Source: an uncultured Alphaproteobacteria bacterium
Lineage (GTDB): Bacteria; Pseudomonadota; Alphaproteobacteria; RF32; CAG-239
Assembly (NCBI GenBank): GCA_944392185.1
Contig: CALXVW010000078.1
Coordinates: 1-6,506 of the forward strand
DNA: 6,506 nt
Direction of reading: 5' to 3'
Shown: one piece after another, positions 1 through 5,460 of the stretch
How positions within the stretch are numbered: the first letter of the stretch is position 1
How the letters are laid out: the number at the start of each line of letters is the position of its first letter
Made by a program: the position numbers and the translations under genes
The notes under the pieces: generated by a model
What the model was told of the DNA's origin: nothing
The model's database searches: none
The model's input: the letters and a program-made list of their open reading frames with translations, nothing else

Positions 1-249
1 CATAATTTCATCGGCTTGAGCCTGAGAAGCATCGGAAAAATTCACGCCGTCAATAATAACCTTGCCCTTAGCGGTTGGTACCAAACCGGTCAAAACCCTA
101 AGCAAACTGCTCTTGCCGCAACCACTGCCGCCCATAATGATAAAGACATCGCCTTTGTTGATTGTAAACTCAAGGTCTTTGAGCAGCACAAAATCCCCAT
201 AAGCAATGGTCAGATTTTTGACAATGATTTGCGCTTCGCCTTTATTCAT
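1..249 (-). CDS. mlaF: MlaF-like ABC transporter ATP-binding protein (partial, N-terminal 83 residues)
   Basis: Cytoplasmic ATPase that should power the Mla/retrograde phospholipid transporter together with the permease upstream. The visible part begins MNKGEAQIIV, has the aromatic A-loop region (AYGDF, residues 16-20) and a clear Walker A, GGSGCGKSS, at residues 40-48, followed by LLRVLTGL and a KGKVIIDG strand typical of MlaF/Ttg2A-like ATPases. The Q-loop, signature, Walker B and switch histidine lie beyond the left edge. The ATG at 249 overlaps the permease stop as ATGA, which suggests translational coupling. A GAGG sits 10 bases before the start. The family call rests on Walker A context and on the MlaE neighbour. 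A substrate-binding MlaD-like gene would be expected next, outside the window. Confidence 0.92.
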   Translation of the reverse strand, partial: MNKGEAQIIVKNLTIAYGDFVLLKDLEFTINKGDVFIIMGGSGCGKSSLLRVLTGLVPTAKGKVIIDGVNFSDASQAQADEIM

Positions 250-1439
250 ATTCCAAGCACCTCAAAAATCCAAGTAATGATACCTGTTGCCACAATCATC
301 CAAACAATGGCCGAAACCACGGCCTGCGTAGTGGCTTTACCAACGCTATCGGCATTACGCCCGCAGTAGATTCCGAAATAGCAGCCGCAAATAGAGATGA
401 TAATACCAAAGACCAAGCCATGGAACAACCCGACCAAAAAATTTTCCATATCAAGAGCTTTTAAGGTATAGTTCCAATATTCCTCGGGCGAGATTCCAAG
501 CATTCCGATACCAACCGAGGCCCCGCCGATAACCCCCATAAAATCGGCCAAAATCACCAACAGCGGCATAGTTAAGGTCAGAGCGGCAATTCTCGGCAGC
601 ACCAAGAAATCGGTAACCGGAATACCCATTGTTTTCAAGGCGTCAATTTCCTCATTCACCTGCATGGTACCAATGGTTGCGGCATAAGAGGCGCCGGTGC
701 GCCCGGCCATAACCACGCCGACCATAATAGCACCCATAATTCTGGTCATACCGATTGCCACCAGGCTGGCGACATAGATTTGAGCACCGAAATTTTTGAG
801 CTGAATAGCGCCGACAAAGGCCAAAATCAACCCCACCATAAAACTGATGAGAGAAACGATTCCAACAGCCTTATAACTACAATCTTCCAAGGCAAACAAC
901 CAATCCACCCGCCGCATAACAGCTTTCCCGCTAAAAAGCCTGCCGAGTGAGCGCAACACCTGGCCGATAAAATTCATACCTTTTTGAATACTGGCCCATA
1001 CATCAAGAGTAAACGAGCCGACTTCTTCCAAAAAGCCCTCATCTGTCTGCTTGGGGCGTTCCGGCTTGCGGTCAACCGAAAAAGCAAGGTTAAGGAGTTT
1101 TGAAAGGTTTCGCGGCCAATTAAGCTGGCGAACATCTTTTTTCTTTTCCCCTGCCAGTTTGATAAGCTCAAACAAAATAACGACTAAAGTAGAATCCCAT
1201 TTTTGCAGATTTTTACCGTCGATTGAAAGAGTTTTGACATCTGCTCGCAAAAGTGCCTCTTGCAACTTGTGCAAAAGCTCAGGGTTATCATAGCCGATAA
1301 AATCTCCCTCTAAATTAAGCTGAAGCGCTTTATCAACAACGGAAAAATCCAATTTCACCTTACAAAAATCCTCTAAATCAAACTCTAGATTTAAAGTATT
1401 ATCATCTGATGATTTGTCAAGAGCAATAAGCTGATACAA
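246..1439 (-). CDS. mlaE: MlaE/YrbE-family lipid transporter permease with N-terminal STAS domain
   Basis: Inner-membrane permease of an Mla-type ABC system moving phospholipid between the inner and outer membranes. At 397 residues it is longer than stand-alone MlaE (about 260). The extra N-terminus is a STAS fold (about residues 31-125, with WDST at 81-84), so the MlaB-like partner is fused to the permease. The MlaE part runs from about 145 to 397, with hydrophobic segments near 190-212, 221-245, 275-316, 334-358 and 372-396. The family hallmark GRTGASYAATIGTMQV, then EEIDAL and MGI, covers residues 246-273. The longest reading starts with TTG at 1439, with no well-spaced Shine-Dalgarno. A GTG at 1358 (residue 28) has GAGG 11 bases upstream and lies just before the STAS domain, so it is a real alternative. 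The lipoprotein stop lies 18 bases upstream in the same frame. Confidence 0.95.
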   Translation of the reverse strand: MYQLIALDKSSDDNTLNLEFDLEDFCKVKLDFSVVDKALQLNLEGDFIGYDNPELLHKLQEALLRADVKTLSIDGKNLQKWDSTLVVILFELIKLAGEKKKDVRQLNWPRNLSKLLNLAFSVDRKPERPKQTDEGFLEEVGSFTLDVWASIQKGMNFIGQVLRSLGRLFSGKAVMRRVDWLFALEDCSYKAVGIVSLISFMVGLILAFVGAIQLKNFGAQIYVASLVAIGMTRIMGAIMVGVVMAGRTGASYAATIGTMQVNEEIDALKTMGIPVTDFLVLPRIAALTLTMPLLVILADFMGVIGGASVGIGMLGISPEEYWNYTLKALDMENFLVGLFHGLVFGIIISICGCYFGIYCGRNADSVGKATTQAVVSAIVWMIVATGIITWIFEVLGI

Positions 1440-1457
1440 ACCTGGTTTTAAAAAAAT

Positions 1458-1724
1458 TTATCTGGGAACAGCCTGCAAAATGGTATGAATACCAAAACGG
1501 CTGATAGAGCTGATGCCTGACCAAAATTGAGTGTCAAAATAATCCCCGGGATAATTATCAAGCATATAAAAATCCCTCTCGCTCAGGCCGCGCAGACGTA
1601 AAGGAGAAGTATAATAAGAATAGCCGCTGCTTGGCACGTAGTAGCTCTGCTCATATTCCTCATAATAAGAAACACAAGCGGAAAGAGAAAAAAACACCAA
1701 ACACAAAAGCAAATTGCGCCACAT
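1458..1724 (-). CDS. Small tyrosine-rich lipoprotein, function unknown
   Basis: Predicted 88-residue lipoprotein, first gene of the transporter operon. Residues 1-17 form a short signal peptide (MWRN, then a hydrophobic stretch) ending in the lipobox LSAC, so Cys17 should be lipidated. The mature part is tyrosine-rich: 11 of 71 residues, 8 of them in the first 22 (SYYEEYEQSYY and GYSYY). The residue after Cys is Val, not Asp, which under enterobacterial Lol rules would favour the outer membrane. The ATG at 1724 has AAGGGA at 1731-1736, 6 bases upstream. I do not recognise the family; it is far too short for MlaA/VacJ and has no PqiC-like features. Its place directly before mlaE hints at a link to envelope lipid transport, but that is inference from position only. 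Confidence 0.78.
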   Translation of the reverse strand: MWRNLLLCLVFFSLSACVSYYEEYEQSYYVPSSGYSYYTSPLRLRGLSERDFYMLDNYPGDYFDTQFWSGISSISRFGIHTILQAVPR

Positions 1725-1750
1725 ATCAAGTCCCTTCGCAACAATGTTTT

Positions 1751-1780
1751 ATCATAGCACAACATCACCTTTCCTGTCGA
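1751..1780 (-). promoter_or_regulatory. Candidate sigma70-type promoter of the lipoprotein-mlaEF operon
   Basis: On the minus strand, TCGACA (1780-1775) and TATGAT (1756-1751) are 18 bases apart, and TGC directly before the -10 box makes it an extended -10. Transcription would start near 1744, giving about 20 bases of leader that contains the lipoprotein ribosome binding site. The tRNA terminator lies just upstream, so the operon needs its own promoter here. Pattern match only. Confidence 0.5.
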
Positions 1781-1789
1781 TGATTATTT

Positions 1790-1816
1790 AAAATAAAAAA
1801 GCCCCGAAACGGGGCT
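1790..1816 (-). terminator. Intrinsic terminator of tRNA-Gln
   Basis: Hairpin AGCCCCG / CGGGGCT with a 3-base loop (1800-1816). On the minus strand it is followed by TTTTTTATTT. It begins 10 bases past the tRNA CCA end. A T-run on the other side (1818-1824) would let it work in both directions, but no plus-strand gene reaches it here. Confidence 0.87.
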
Positions 1817-1826
1817 GTTTTTTTGA

Positions 1827-1900
1827 TGGCTGCCTCACATGGATTCGAACCACGATTAACAGAGTCAGAGTCTGCTGTCCTACCATTAGACGATGAGGCA
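1827..1900 (-). tRNA. tRNA-Gln (anticodon CUG), CCA encoded
   Basis: A full cloverleaf folds by eye. The acceptor stem is TGCCTCA/TGAGGCA, the D-arm GTCT-AATGGTA-GGAC, and the anticodon stem GCAGA/TCTGT with loop CTCTGAC. The anticodon CTG is at 1868-1866 and reads CAG. The variable region has 4 bases, and the T-arm is CGTGG-TTCGAAT-CCATG. The discriminator is G73 and CCA is encoded at 1829-1827. The U1-A72 first pair and G73 are known identity features of glutamine tRNA in E. coli. In this genome the tRNA may be charged directly by GlnRS or through the GatCAB route; the window does not say which. Confidence 0.97.
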
Positions 1901-1919
1901 ATATGTTTTGTTGGAAAAG

Positions 1920-1948
1920 TATATATACCAATCAAATTTAAAATGCAA
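1920..1948 (-). promoter_or_regulatory. Candidate promoter of tRNA-Gln
   Basis: Minus-strand TTGCAT (1948-1943), 17-base spacer, TATATA (1925-1920). The start would fall near 1913, leaving a short 5' leader for RNase P to remove before position 1900. The -35 and the next five bases (TTGCATTTTAA) recur exactly at the candidate promoter near 5401-5411. Confidence 0.45.
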
Positions 1949-1990
1949 ACAAAATTTTCATAAAAATAAAAGATGTTTTTCAATCAAGAA

Positions 1991-2036
1991 TTAAGGGAGG
2001 TTTTACCCTTCGCAACAAGGGCAAACCCTCCCTTAA
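1991..2036 (-). terminator. Long hairpin downstream of adhE, probable factor-assisted terminator or mRNA-end stabiliser
   Basis: Two 20-base arms (1991-2010 and 2017-2036) pair across a 6-base loop with one mismatch and one G-U. The outer 10 pairs (TTAAGGGAGG/CCTCCCTTAA) are perfect. It begins 18 bases after the adhE stop, where a terminator is expected. No U-run follows on the minus strand (the next bases are TTCTTGATTG), so it is not a textbook intrinsic terminator. It could protect the adhE mRNA 3' end or be a dispersed palindrome. Confidence 0.55.
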
Positions 2037-2054
2037 AACTTCTGACTTTAGAAA

Positions 2055-4685
2055 CTACTCTATTTTTCCGTAATATCCGGCCGTATAAAGAGCCTTCATC
2101 TCGCTAATCAGCGGATAACGCGGGTTAGCACCGGTACACTGGTCATCAAAAGCAAGCTCTGAAAGACTGTCCAAATTATCCATAAAGACTTTCTCATCAA
2201 CGCCGGCTTCTTTGATAGACATCGGAATACCGATTTCTTTTTTGAGTTTCTGAATAGCCTCAATCAGCCTATCAACTTTTTCATCATCGGTTTTTCCGCC
2301 AAGTCCCAAGCTGTCTGCCACTTCGGCGTAGCGGTGCTTGGCCTCCGGATAATGATATTGAGAGAAGATTCCCTGTTTGGTAGGTTTCTCGCTGGCATTA
2401 AATTTAATAACCTGGCAAATAAGCATGGCATTGGCCACACCATGGGCAATACCATAGGCGCCACCCAGTTTATGAGCCAAGGAATGGCAAACGCCCAAAA
2501 ATGCCTGTGCAAAGCAAATACCTGCCATGGTCGCAGCGTAATGCATATTTTCTCTGGCCTGCGGATTATTGGCCCCGTCATTTACGGACTTTGCCAAATT
2601 ATCAAAAATCATTTTGCAGGTTTCCAAAGCAATTCCGTTGGTAAACGGCGTAGCATAAATAGAAACATACGCCTCCAAAGCATGCGTCAAAGCATCAATA
2701 CCGGAAGCGGCTGCCAAACCTCTGGGCATGGTCTTAACCAAATCCGGGTCAACAATGGCCATATTAGGTGTCAAAGCATAGTCTGCAATCGGGTATTTAA
2801 CATGAGTTGCAGAGTCCGTGATAACGGCAAACGGTGTCACCTCAGAGCCGGTACCGGAAGTTGTCGGAATGGTGATAAGCATTGCCTTGCTACCCAAATC
2901 CGGGAAAGTGCACACACGTTTACGAATATCCATAAAACGCATTGCCAAATCATGGAACGAAACTTCCGGATGTTCATACATCAACCACACAATCTTGGCC
3001 GCATCCATCGGTGAGCCGCCACCCAAGGCAATGATAACGTCAGGCTCAAGGTTTCTGACAATTTTCAACGCATTTTCAATTGTGTCGGTATCCGGATCCG
3101 GATTAACATTAGAGAAAATCTGATAAGCAATATCCAACTCTTCCAACACGCTGGTAATTTTGTCGGTATAGCCCAAACCAAACAACGGTTTATCCGTGAT
3201 GATGAAGGCTTTCTTTTTACCTTTCAGCTCACGCAAAGCAAAACCTGTTGCCCCTTGCTTGAAATAGATTTTTGGCGGCACTCTGAACCACAACATATTT
3301 TCACGTCTTTCCGCCACGGTTTTAATATTGACCAAATGTTTTACTCCCACGTTTTCACTGGTTGAATTTCCGCCCCAAGAGCCACAGCCCAAGGTCAGTG
3401 AAGGATCCAGTCTAAAGTTATACAAATCGCCGATTCCGCCTTGTGCAGCCGGAGTATTTATCAAGATACGCCCGGTATCAAGCTGATCGCTGAAATGAGC
3501 TATTCGATCTTGGTTATGCTCGGCCGTATAAAGAACGGAGGTATGACCTCTGCCGGCGAAATGAATAAGCTCTGCGGCATCAGAAACGGCATCTTCAAAA
3601 CTTTTAGCCTTATACATAGCCAGAACGGGAGAGAGTTTTTCATAAGAAAATTCTTCCTCTGGCCCGATTTTTGAAACCTCGCCAATCAAAACCTTGGTTT
3701 CCTGCGGCACCTTGACACCGGCCAAAGCGGCGATTTTATAAGCGGGCTGGCCCACAATAGCCGAGTTCACCTTTCCGTTTTGGATGATGGTTTTGGCCAC
3801 TTTTTCTTTTTCCTTAGCACTTAAGATATAAGCGCCACGATAAGCAAATTCTTTCTTGACCTCGTCATAAACATCTTTATGAACAATGACGGATTGCTCA
3901 GAAGCACAAATCATACCGTTATCAAAAGTTTTACTCATCAAAATGGAGCTAACTGCCATTTTAATATCGGCAGTTTCATCAATGATGGCCGGAGTATTGC
4001 CGGGTCCAACGCCCAAAGCCGGTTTGCCGGAGCTATAAGCAGCCTTAACCATTCCCGGGCCGCCGGTAGCCAAGATCAAGGCGATTCCCTCATGGCTCAT
4101 AAGATGTTGAGTGGTTTCAATGGAAGGCTCATCAATCCAGCCGATAATATTGGCCGGAGCGCCTGCCTTCACAGCGGCATCGAGCATTAATTTTGCCGCC
4201 GCAATCGTGCATTTTTTAGCTCTCGGATGCGGAGAAAAGATAATACCGTTTCTGGTTTTGAGAGCGATTAAGCTTTTGAATATAACCGTAGAAGTCGGAT
4301 TGGTGGTAGGGATAACACCGGCAATCACGCCGATAGGCTCTGCCACTTTGATATAGCCGTTGGTATCATCACGCTCGATAACACCGCAGGTCTTAACATT
4401 ACGATATTTATTATAAATTTCCTCAGCAGCGAAGTGGTTTTTAATAACCTTATCTTCAACCACGCCCATGCCTGTTTCTTCCACCGCCATTTTGGCCAAT
4501 GGGATACGTGCATCATTGGCAGCCAGAGCCATAGCCTCAAAAATCTTATCAACTTGTTCCTGAGAATAAGTTGCCAAGACTTCCTGAGCGGTTTTCACCC
4601 GGTCAATGGCCACATTCAAATCATCAACAGTCTTAACGCCGGCTTCCAAAATATCCTTTCCGGCCATATCTTTCTTAGACTTCAT
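2055..4685 (-). CDS. adhE: Bifunctional acetaldehyde-CoA / alcohol dehydrogenase AdhE
   Basis: Cytoplasmic fermentation enzyme: acetyl-CoA is reduced to acetaldehyde and then ethanol, using two NADH. At 876 residues it is full length (E. coli AdhE has 891). The N-terminal CoA-dependent aldehyde dehydrogenase (about 10-450) shows GGPGMVKAAY (208-217), GVGPGNTP (225-232) and the catalytic cysteine Cys260 in GMICASEQ. A linker precedes the C-terminal iron-dependent alcohol dehydrogenase (about 466-876), which has the NAD motif GGGSPMDAAK (555-564). Its metal ligands are Asp664 and His668 (GIDALTHALEAY), His734 (CHSLAH) and His748 (IAHG), matching E. coli D653, H657, H723 and H737 by a constant offset. 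No key residue is missing, so it should be active and should form spirosomes like its relatives. The ATG at 4685 has AAGGAG (4700-4695) 9 bases upstream. It stands alone between terminators. Confidence 0.98.
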   Translation of the reverse strand: MKSKKDMAGKDILEAGVKTVDDLNVAIDRVKTAQEVLATYSQEQVDKIFEAMALAANDARIPLAKMAVEETGMGVVEDKVIKNHFAAEEIYNKYRNVKTCGVIERDDTNGYIKVAEPIGVIAGVIPTTNPTSTVIFKSLIALKTRNGIIFSPHPRAKKCTIAAAKLMLDAAVKAGAPANIIGWIDEPSIETTQHLMSHEGIALILATGGPGMVKAAYSSGKPALGVGPGNTPAIIDETADIKMAVSSILMSKTFDNGMICASEQSVIVHKDVYDEVKKEFAYRGAYILSAKEKEKVAKTIIQNGKVNSAIVGQPAYKIAALAGVKVPQETKVLIGEVSKIGPEEEFSYEKLSPVLAMYKAKSFEDAVSDAAELIHFAGRGHTSVLYTAEHNQDRIAHFSDQLDTGRILINTPAAQGGIGDLYNFRLDPSLTLGCGSWGGNSTSENVGVKHLVNIKTVAERRENMLWFRVPPKIYFKQGATGFALRELKGKKKAFIITDKPLFGLGYTDKITSVLEELDIAYQIFSNVNPDPDTDTIENALKIVRNLEPDVIIALGGGSPMDAAKIVWLMYEHPEVSFHDLAMRFMDIRKRVCTFPDLGSKAMLITIPTTSGTGSEVTPFAVITDSATHVKYPIADYALTPNMAIVDPDLVKTMPRGLAAASGIDALTHALEAYVSIYATPFTNGIALETCKMIFDNLAKSVNDGANNPQARENMHYAATMAGICFAQAFLGVCHSLAHKLGGAYGIAHGVANAMLICQVIKFNASEKPTKQGIFSQYHYPEAKHRYAEVADSLGLGGKTDDEKVDRLIEAIQKLKKEIGIPMSIKEAGVDEKVFMDNLDSLSELAFDDQCTGANPRYPLISEMKALYTAGYYGKIE

Positions 4686-4719
4686 TTAATTATGCTCCTT
4701 AAGTATAAATAAGCCCAAA

Positions 4720-4749
4720 ATCCTAAGAAGCATAAGCTAAAAATATCAA
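4720..4749 (-). promoter_or_regulatory. Candidate adhE promoter
   Basis: Minus-strand TTGATA (4749-4744), 18-base spacer, TAGGAT (4725-4720). The start would be near 4713, with about 27 bases of leader containing AAGGAG. A better-looking TATACT at 4707-4702 is too close to the ribosome binding site to serve. The weak -10 box suggests activator dependence. Moderate to low certainty. Confidence 0.35.
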
Positions 4750-4750
4750 A

Positions 4751-4768
4751 AAAAGATTAATATCTTTT
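4751..4768. promoter_or_regulatory. Palindrome upstream of adhE, candidate operator
   Basis: Perfect inverted repeat AAAAGAT-N4-ATCTTTT directly upstream of the candidate -35 box. Its centre, GAT-N4-ATC, equals the core of the FNR/CRP-family half-site pair TTGAT-N4-ATCAA, although the outer two bases on each side differ. The centre lies about 46 bases before the inferred start. A redox regulator of the FNR family would make sense for adhE, but the binding protein is unknown, and AT-rich palindromes arise easily by chance. Confidence 0.33.
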
Positions 4769-4778
4769 AAAAACAACG

Positions 4779-4808
4779 AAAAAGCCCCGCAGATAAGCGG
4801 AGCTTTTT
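4779..4808 (-). terminator. Intrinsic terminator of the helix-turn-helix gene
   Basis: Arms AAAAAGCCCCGC (4779-4790) and GCGGAGCTTTTT (4797-4808) pair with one C-A mismatch around a 6-base loop. On the minus strand the stem ends in TTTTT followed by CGTTGTTTTT. It starts two bases past the stop codon of the upstream gene and separates that gene from the adhE promoter. The flanking A and T runs would allow function in either direction. Confidence 0.83.
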
Positions 4809-4810
4809 AT

Positions 4811-5029
4811 TTAGTCGATTAACTGGATATATATTTTTTTGCGATAGTATCTGATGAGGCAGAGATATTTCTTAAAAGAAAGAGGTTCTCCGCGCTCAAT
4901 GGCATCGATGTTGGCAACGGATAAATCACAGTCGCAGGCAATATTGCTGATAGATAAATTTCTATCAAACCTCAACTGCCTAAGCTGTGAGGCGATTTGA
5001 TTTCGCAATATAAAAGAAAAATTCTTCAT
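4811..5029 (-). CDS. Small helix-turn-helix (XRE-like) DNA-binding protein
   Basis: Probable 72-residue transcriptional regulator consisting of little more than one XRE/Cro-type domain. Helix 1 covers about residues 7-22 (ILRNQIASQLRQLRFD). LSISNIACDCDLSVANIDAIERGE (25-48) has the usual layout: helix 2 about 26-34, a turn, recognition helix about 37-45, then the E-R-G that ends the HTH in this family. The tail (KKYLCLIRYYRKKIYIQLID) fits the last helix plus a basic end. The ATG at 5029 has AGGAG (5043-5039) 9 bases upstream. No toxin-like partner gene is beside it, so an antitoxin role is not supported. A terminator hairpin lies immediately upstream of its ribosome binding site, leaving no room for a promoter between them. 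Target unknown. Confidence 0.85.
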   Translation of the reverse strand: MKNFSFILRNQIASQLRQLRFDRNLSISNIACDCDLSVANIDAIERGEPLSFKKYLCLIRYYRKKIYIQLID

Positions 5030-5053
5030 CGTTTTAAACTCCTAAATTTCTTG

Positions 5054-5088
5054 AAAAAAAGAAACCGCCCTAAATAAATTTAAGGCGG
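5054..5088 (-). terminator. Intrinsic terminator or attenuator in front of the helix-turn-helix gene
   Basis: Hairpin CCGCC-C-TAAAT / ATTTA-A-GGCGG (5065-5088): two 5-pair blocks around one mismatch. On the minus strand it runs into TTTCTTTTTTT (5064-5054). Only 10 bases separate the T-run from the AGGAG of the next gene, so transcription of that gene from upstream must pass through this terminator. Confidence 0.72.
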
Positions 5089-5100
5089 GGAGCTCGAGGA

Positions 5101-5130
5101 TAAAATCAACCGCTGCTCCGGTTGATTTTA
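5101..5130. repeat. Perfect 12-bp inverted repeat
   Basis: TAAAATCAACCG (5101-5112) and its exact complement CGGTTGATTTTA (5119-5130) flank the 6-base loop CTGCTC. No T-run follows on either strand, so it is not an intrinsic terminator by itself. On the minus strand it comes 12 bases before the terminator stem. It could be part of a structured RNA, an operator, or a palindromic repeat unit. Confidence 0.7.
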
Positions 5131-5177
5131 CCACAAGAGGCGTAAGTTTTCTTGATTGAGTGAGTGAAGCGTAAGCA

Positions 5178-5217
5178 AGCGAAACGAAATTAGAAAACAA
5201 GTGACCGAAGCGAAGTT
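5178..5217 (+). repeat. Degenerate direct repeat, copy 1
   Basis: Begins with AGCGAAACGAA (5178-5188) and ends with AGCGAAGTT (5209-5217). The same two words, in the same order and nearly the same distance apart, recur at 5461-5502. The bases between the words are not conserved. Surrounding sequence is rich in GCGAA-like words, and GCGTAAG occurs twice just upstream (5140-5146 and 5169-5175). Confidence 0.4.
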
Positions 5218-5383
5218 GTTGAGCGCAAAACGCGAAACCTACGCAGCAAGACGAAACTGTACGAGAACAGTCCGGGTTCTTCGTGCATAGCCTTATACCC
5301 CCGGCTCCCCATAAAAGGAGTTGTTCTTTTTTCTCGTAAGGAGCCGTTATACTCCACAGACGCAACTCGCGCCTGCAGTGGTG

Positions 5384-5411
5384 ATATTAAAGCAGAAAAA
5401 TTAAAATGCAA
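5384..5411 (-). promoter_or_regulatory. Candidate promoter feeding the structured stretch
   Basis: Minus-strand TTGCAT (5411-5406), 16-base spacer, TAATAT (5389-5384). The predicted start, near 5377, falls at the first strong hairpin. The surrounding 11 bases TTGCATTTTAA equal those at the candidate tRNA-Gln promoter. It is the best promoter-like pair I could find upstream of the helix-turn-helix gene. Confidence 0.38.
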
Positions 5412-5460
5412 TTAATTTATGCAAGAGGGCAGTATTTGTTTAGTTAAGGCACCGTCGATT

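Larger units (their letters stand above)
5054..5377 (-). other. Structured non-coding stretch: possible leader RNA, small RNA or dispersed repeat
   Basis: No convincing gene lies in 5044-5500. Read on the minus strand from an inferred start near 5377, several hairpins follow one another: 5354-5381 (CAGGCGC/GCGTCTG core), GGCTCC/GGAGCC pairing 5345-5340 with 5308-5303, 5289-5306 (AGCC/GGCT), 5261-5284 (ACGA-GAAC/GTTC-TCGT with one bulge), the perfect 5101-5130 palindrome, and the terminator at 5054-5088. Two open frames on this strand (73 codons from a TTG at 5411, and 107 codons ending at 5042) have no ribosome binding site and odd composition. I see no match to tmRNA, SRP RNA, RNase P RNA or a riboswitch class I know. 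The promoter-hairpins-terminator layout supports a transcript of about 320 bases; a repeated intergenic element is the main alternative. Confidence 0.38.

Noticed and set aside
1765..1983. Open frame of 72 codons over the tRNA-Gln gene
   Set aside because: It is the tRNA, its terminator and promoter read as protein.
1732..2018. Thirteen-base exact repeat CCCTTCGCAACAA at 1732-1744 and 2006-2018
   Set aside because: One copy is in a ribosome binding site region and the other in the loop side of the adhE hairpin; a match of this length is not surprising in 6.5 kb and no longer similarity surrounds it.
2334..3014. Open frame of 226 codons on the plus strand inside adhE
   Set aside because: Antisense shadow of a strongly conserved enzyme gene; rich in Cys, His, Asn and Ile from reversed codons, no ribosome binding site, no domain.
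4702..4707. TATACT as the adhE -10 box
   Set aside because: It directly abuts the AAGGAG; transcription would begin at or past the ribosome binding site and the upstream -35 match is poor.
4811..5029. Antitoxin or phage repressor role for the small helix-turn-helix protein
   Set aside because: No toxin-like, relE/hipA-like or phage gene is adjacent; flanking genes are adhE and a secreted protein.
5261..5285. GTCCGGG word on the plus strand suggesting RNase P RNA
   Set aside because: The rest of the RNase P core (the GAGGAAAG context and the AGACCGCC-like partner strand) is missing.
5042..5365. Open frame of 107 codons on the minus strand ending just before the helix-turn-helix gene
   Set aside because: It reads through the palindrome, the terminator stem and its T-run, has no Shine-Dalgarno, and overlaps the other open frame in this stretch; composition is not protein-like.
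5190..5411. Open frame of 73 codons on the minus strand from a TTG
   Set aside because: No ribosome binding site, the start overlaps the candidate -35 box, the frame runs through several hairpins, and the product is rich in Arg, Ser and Leu with no domain. A translated intergenic repeat is more likely.
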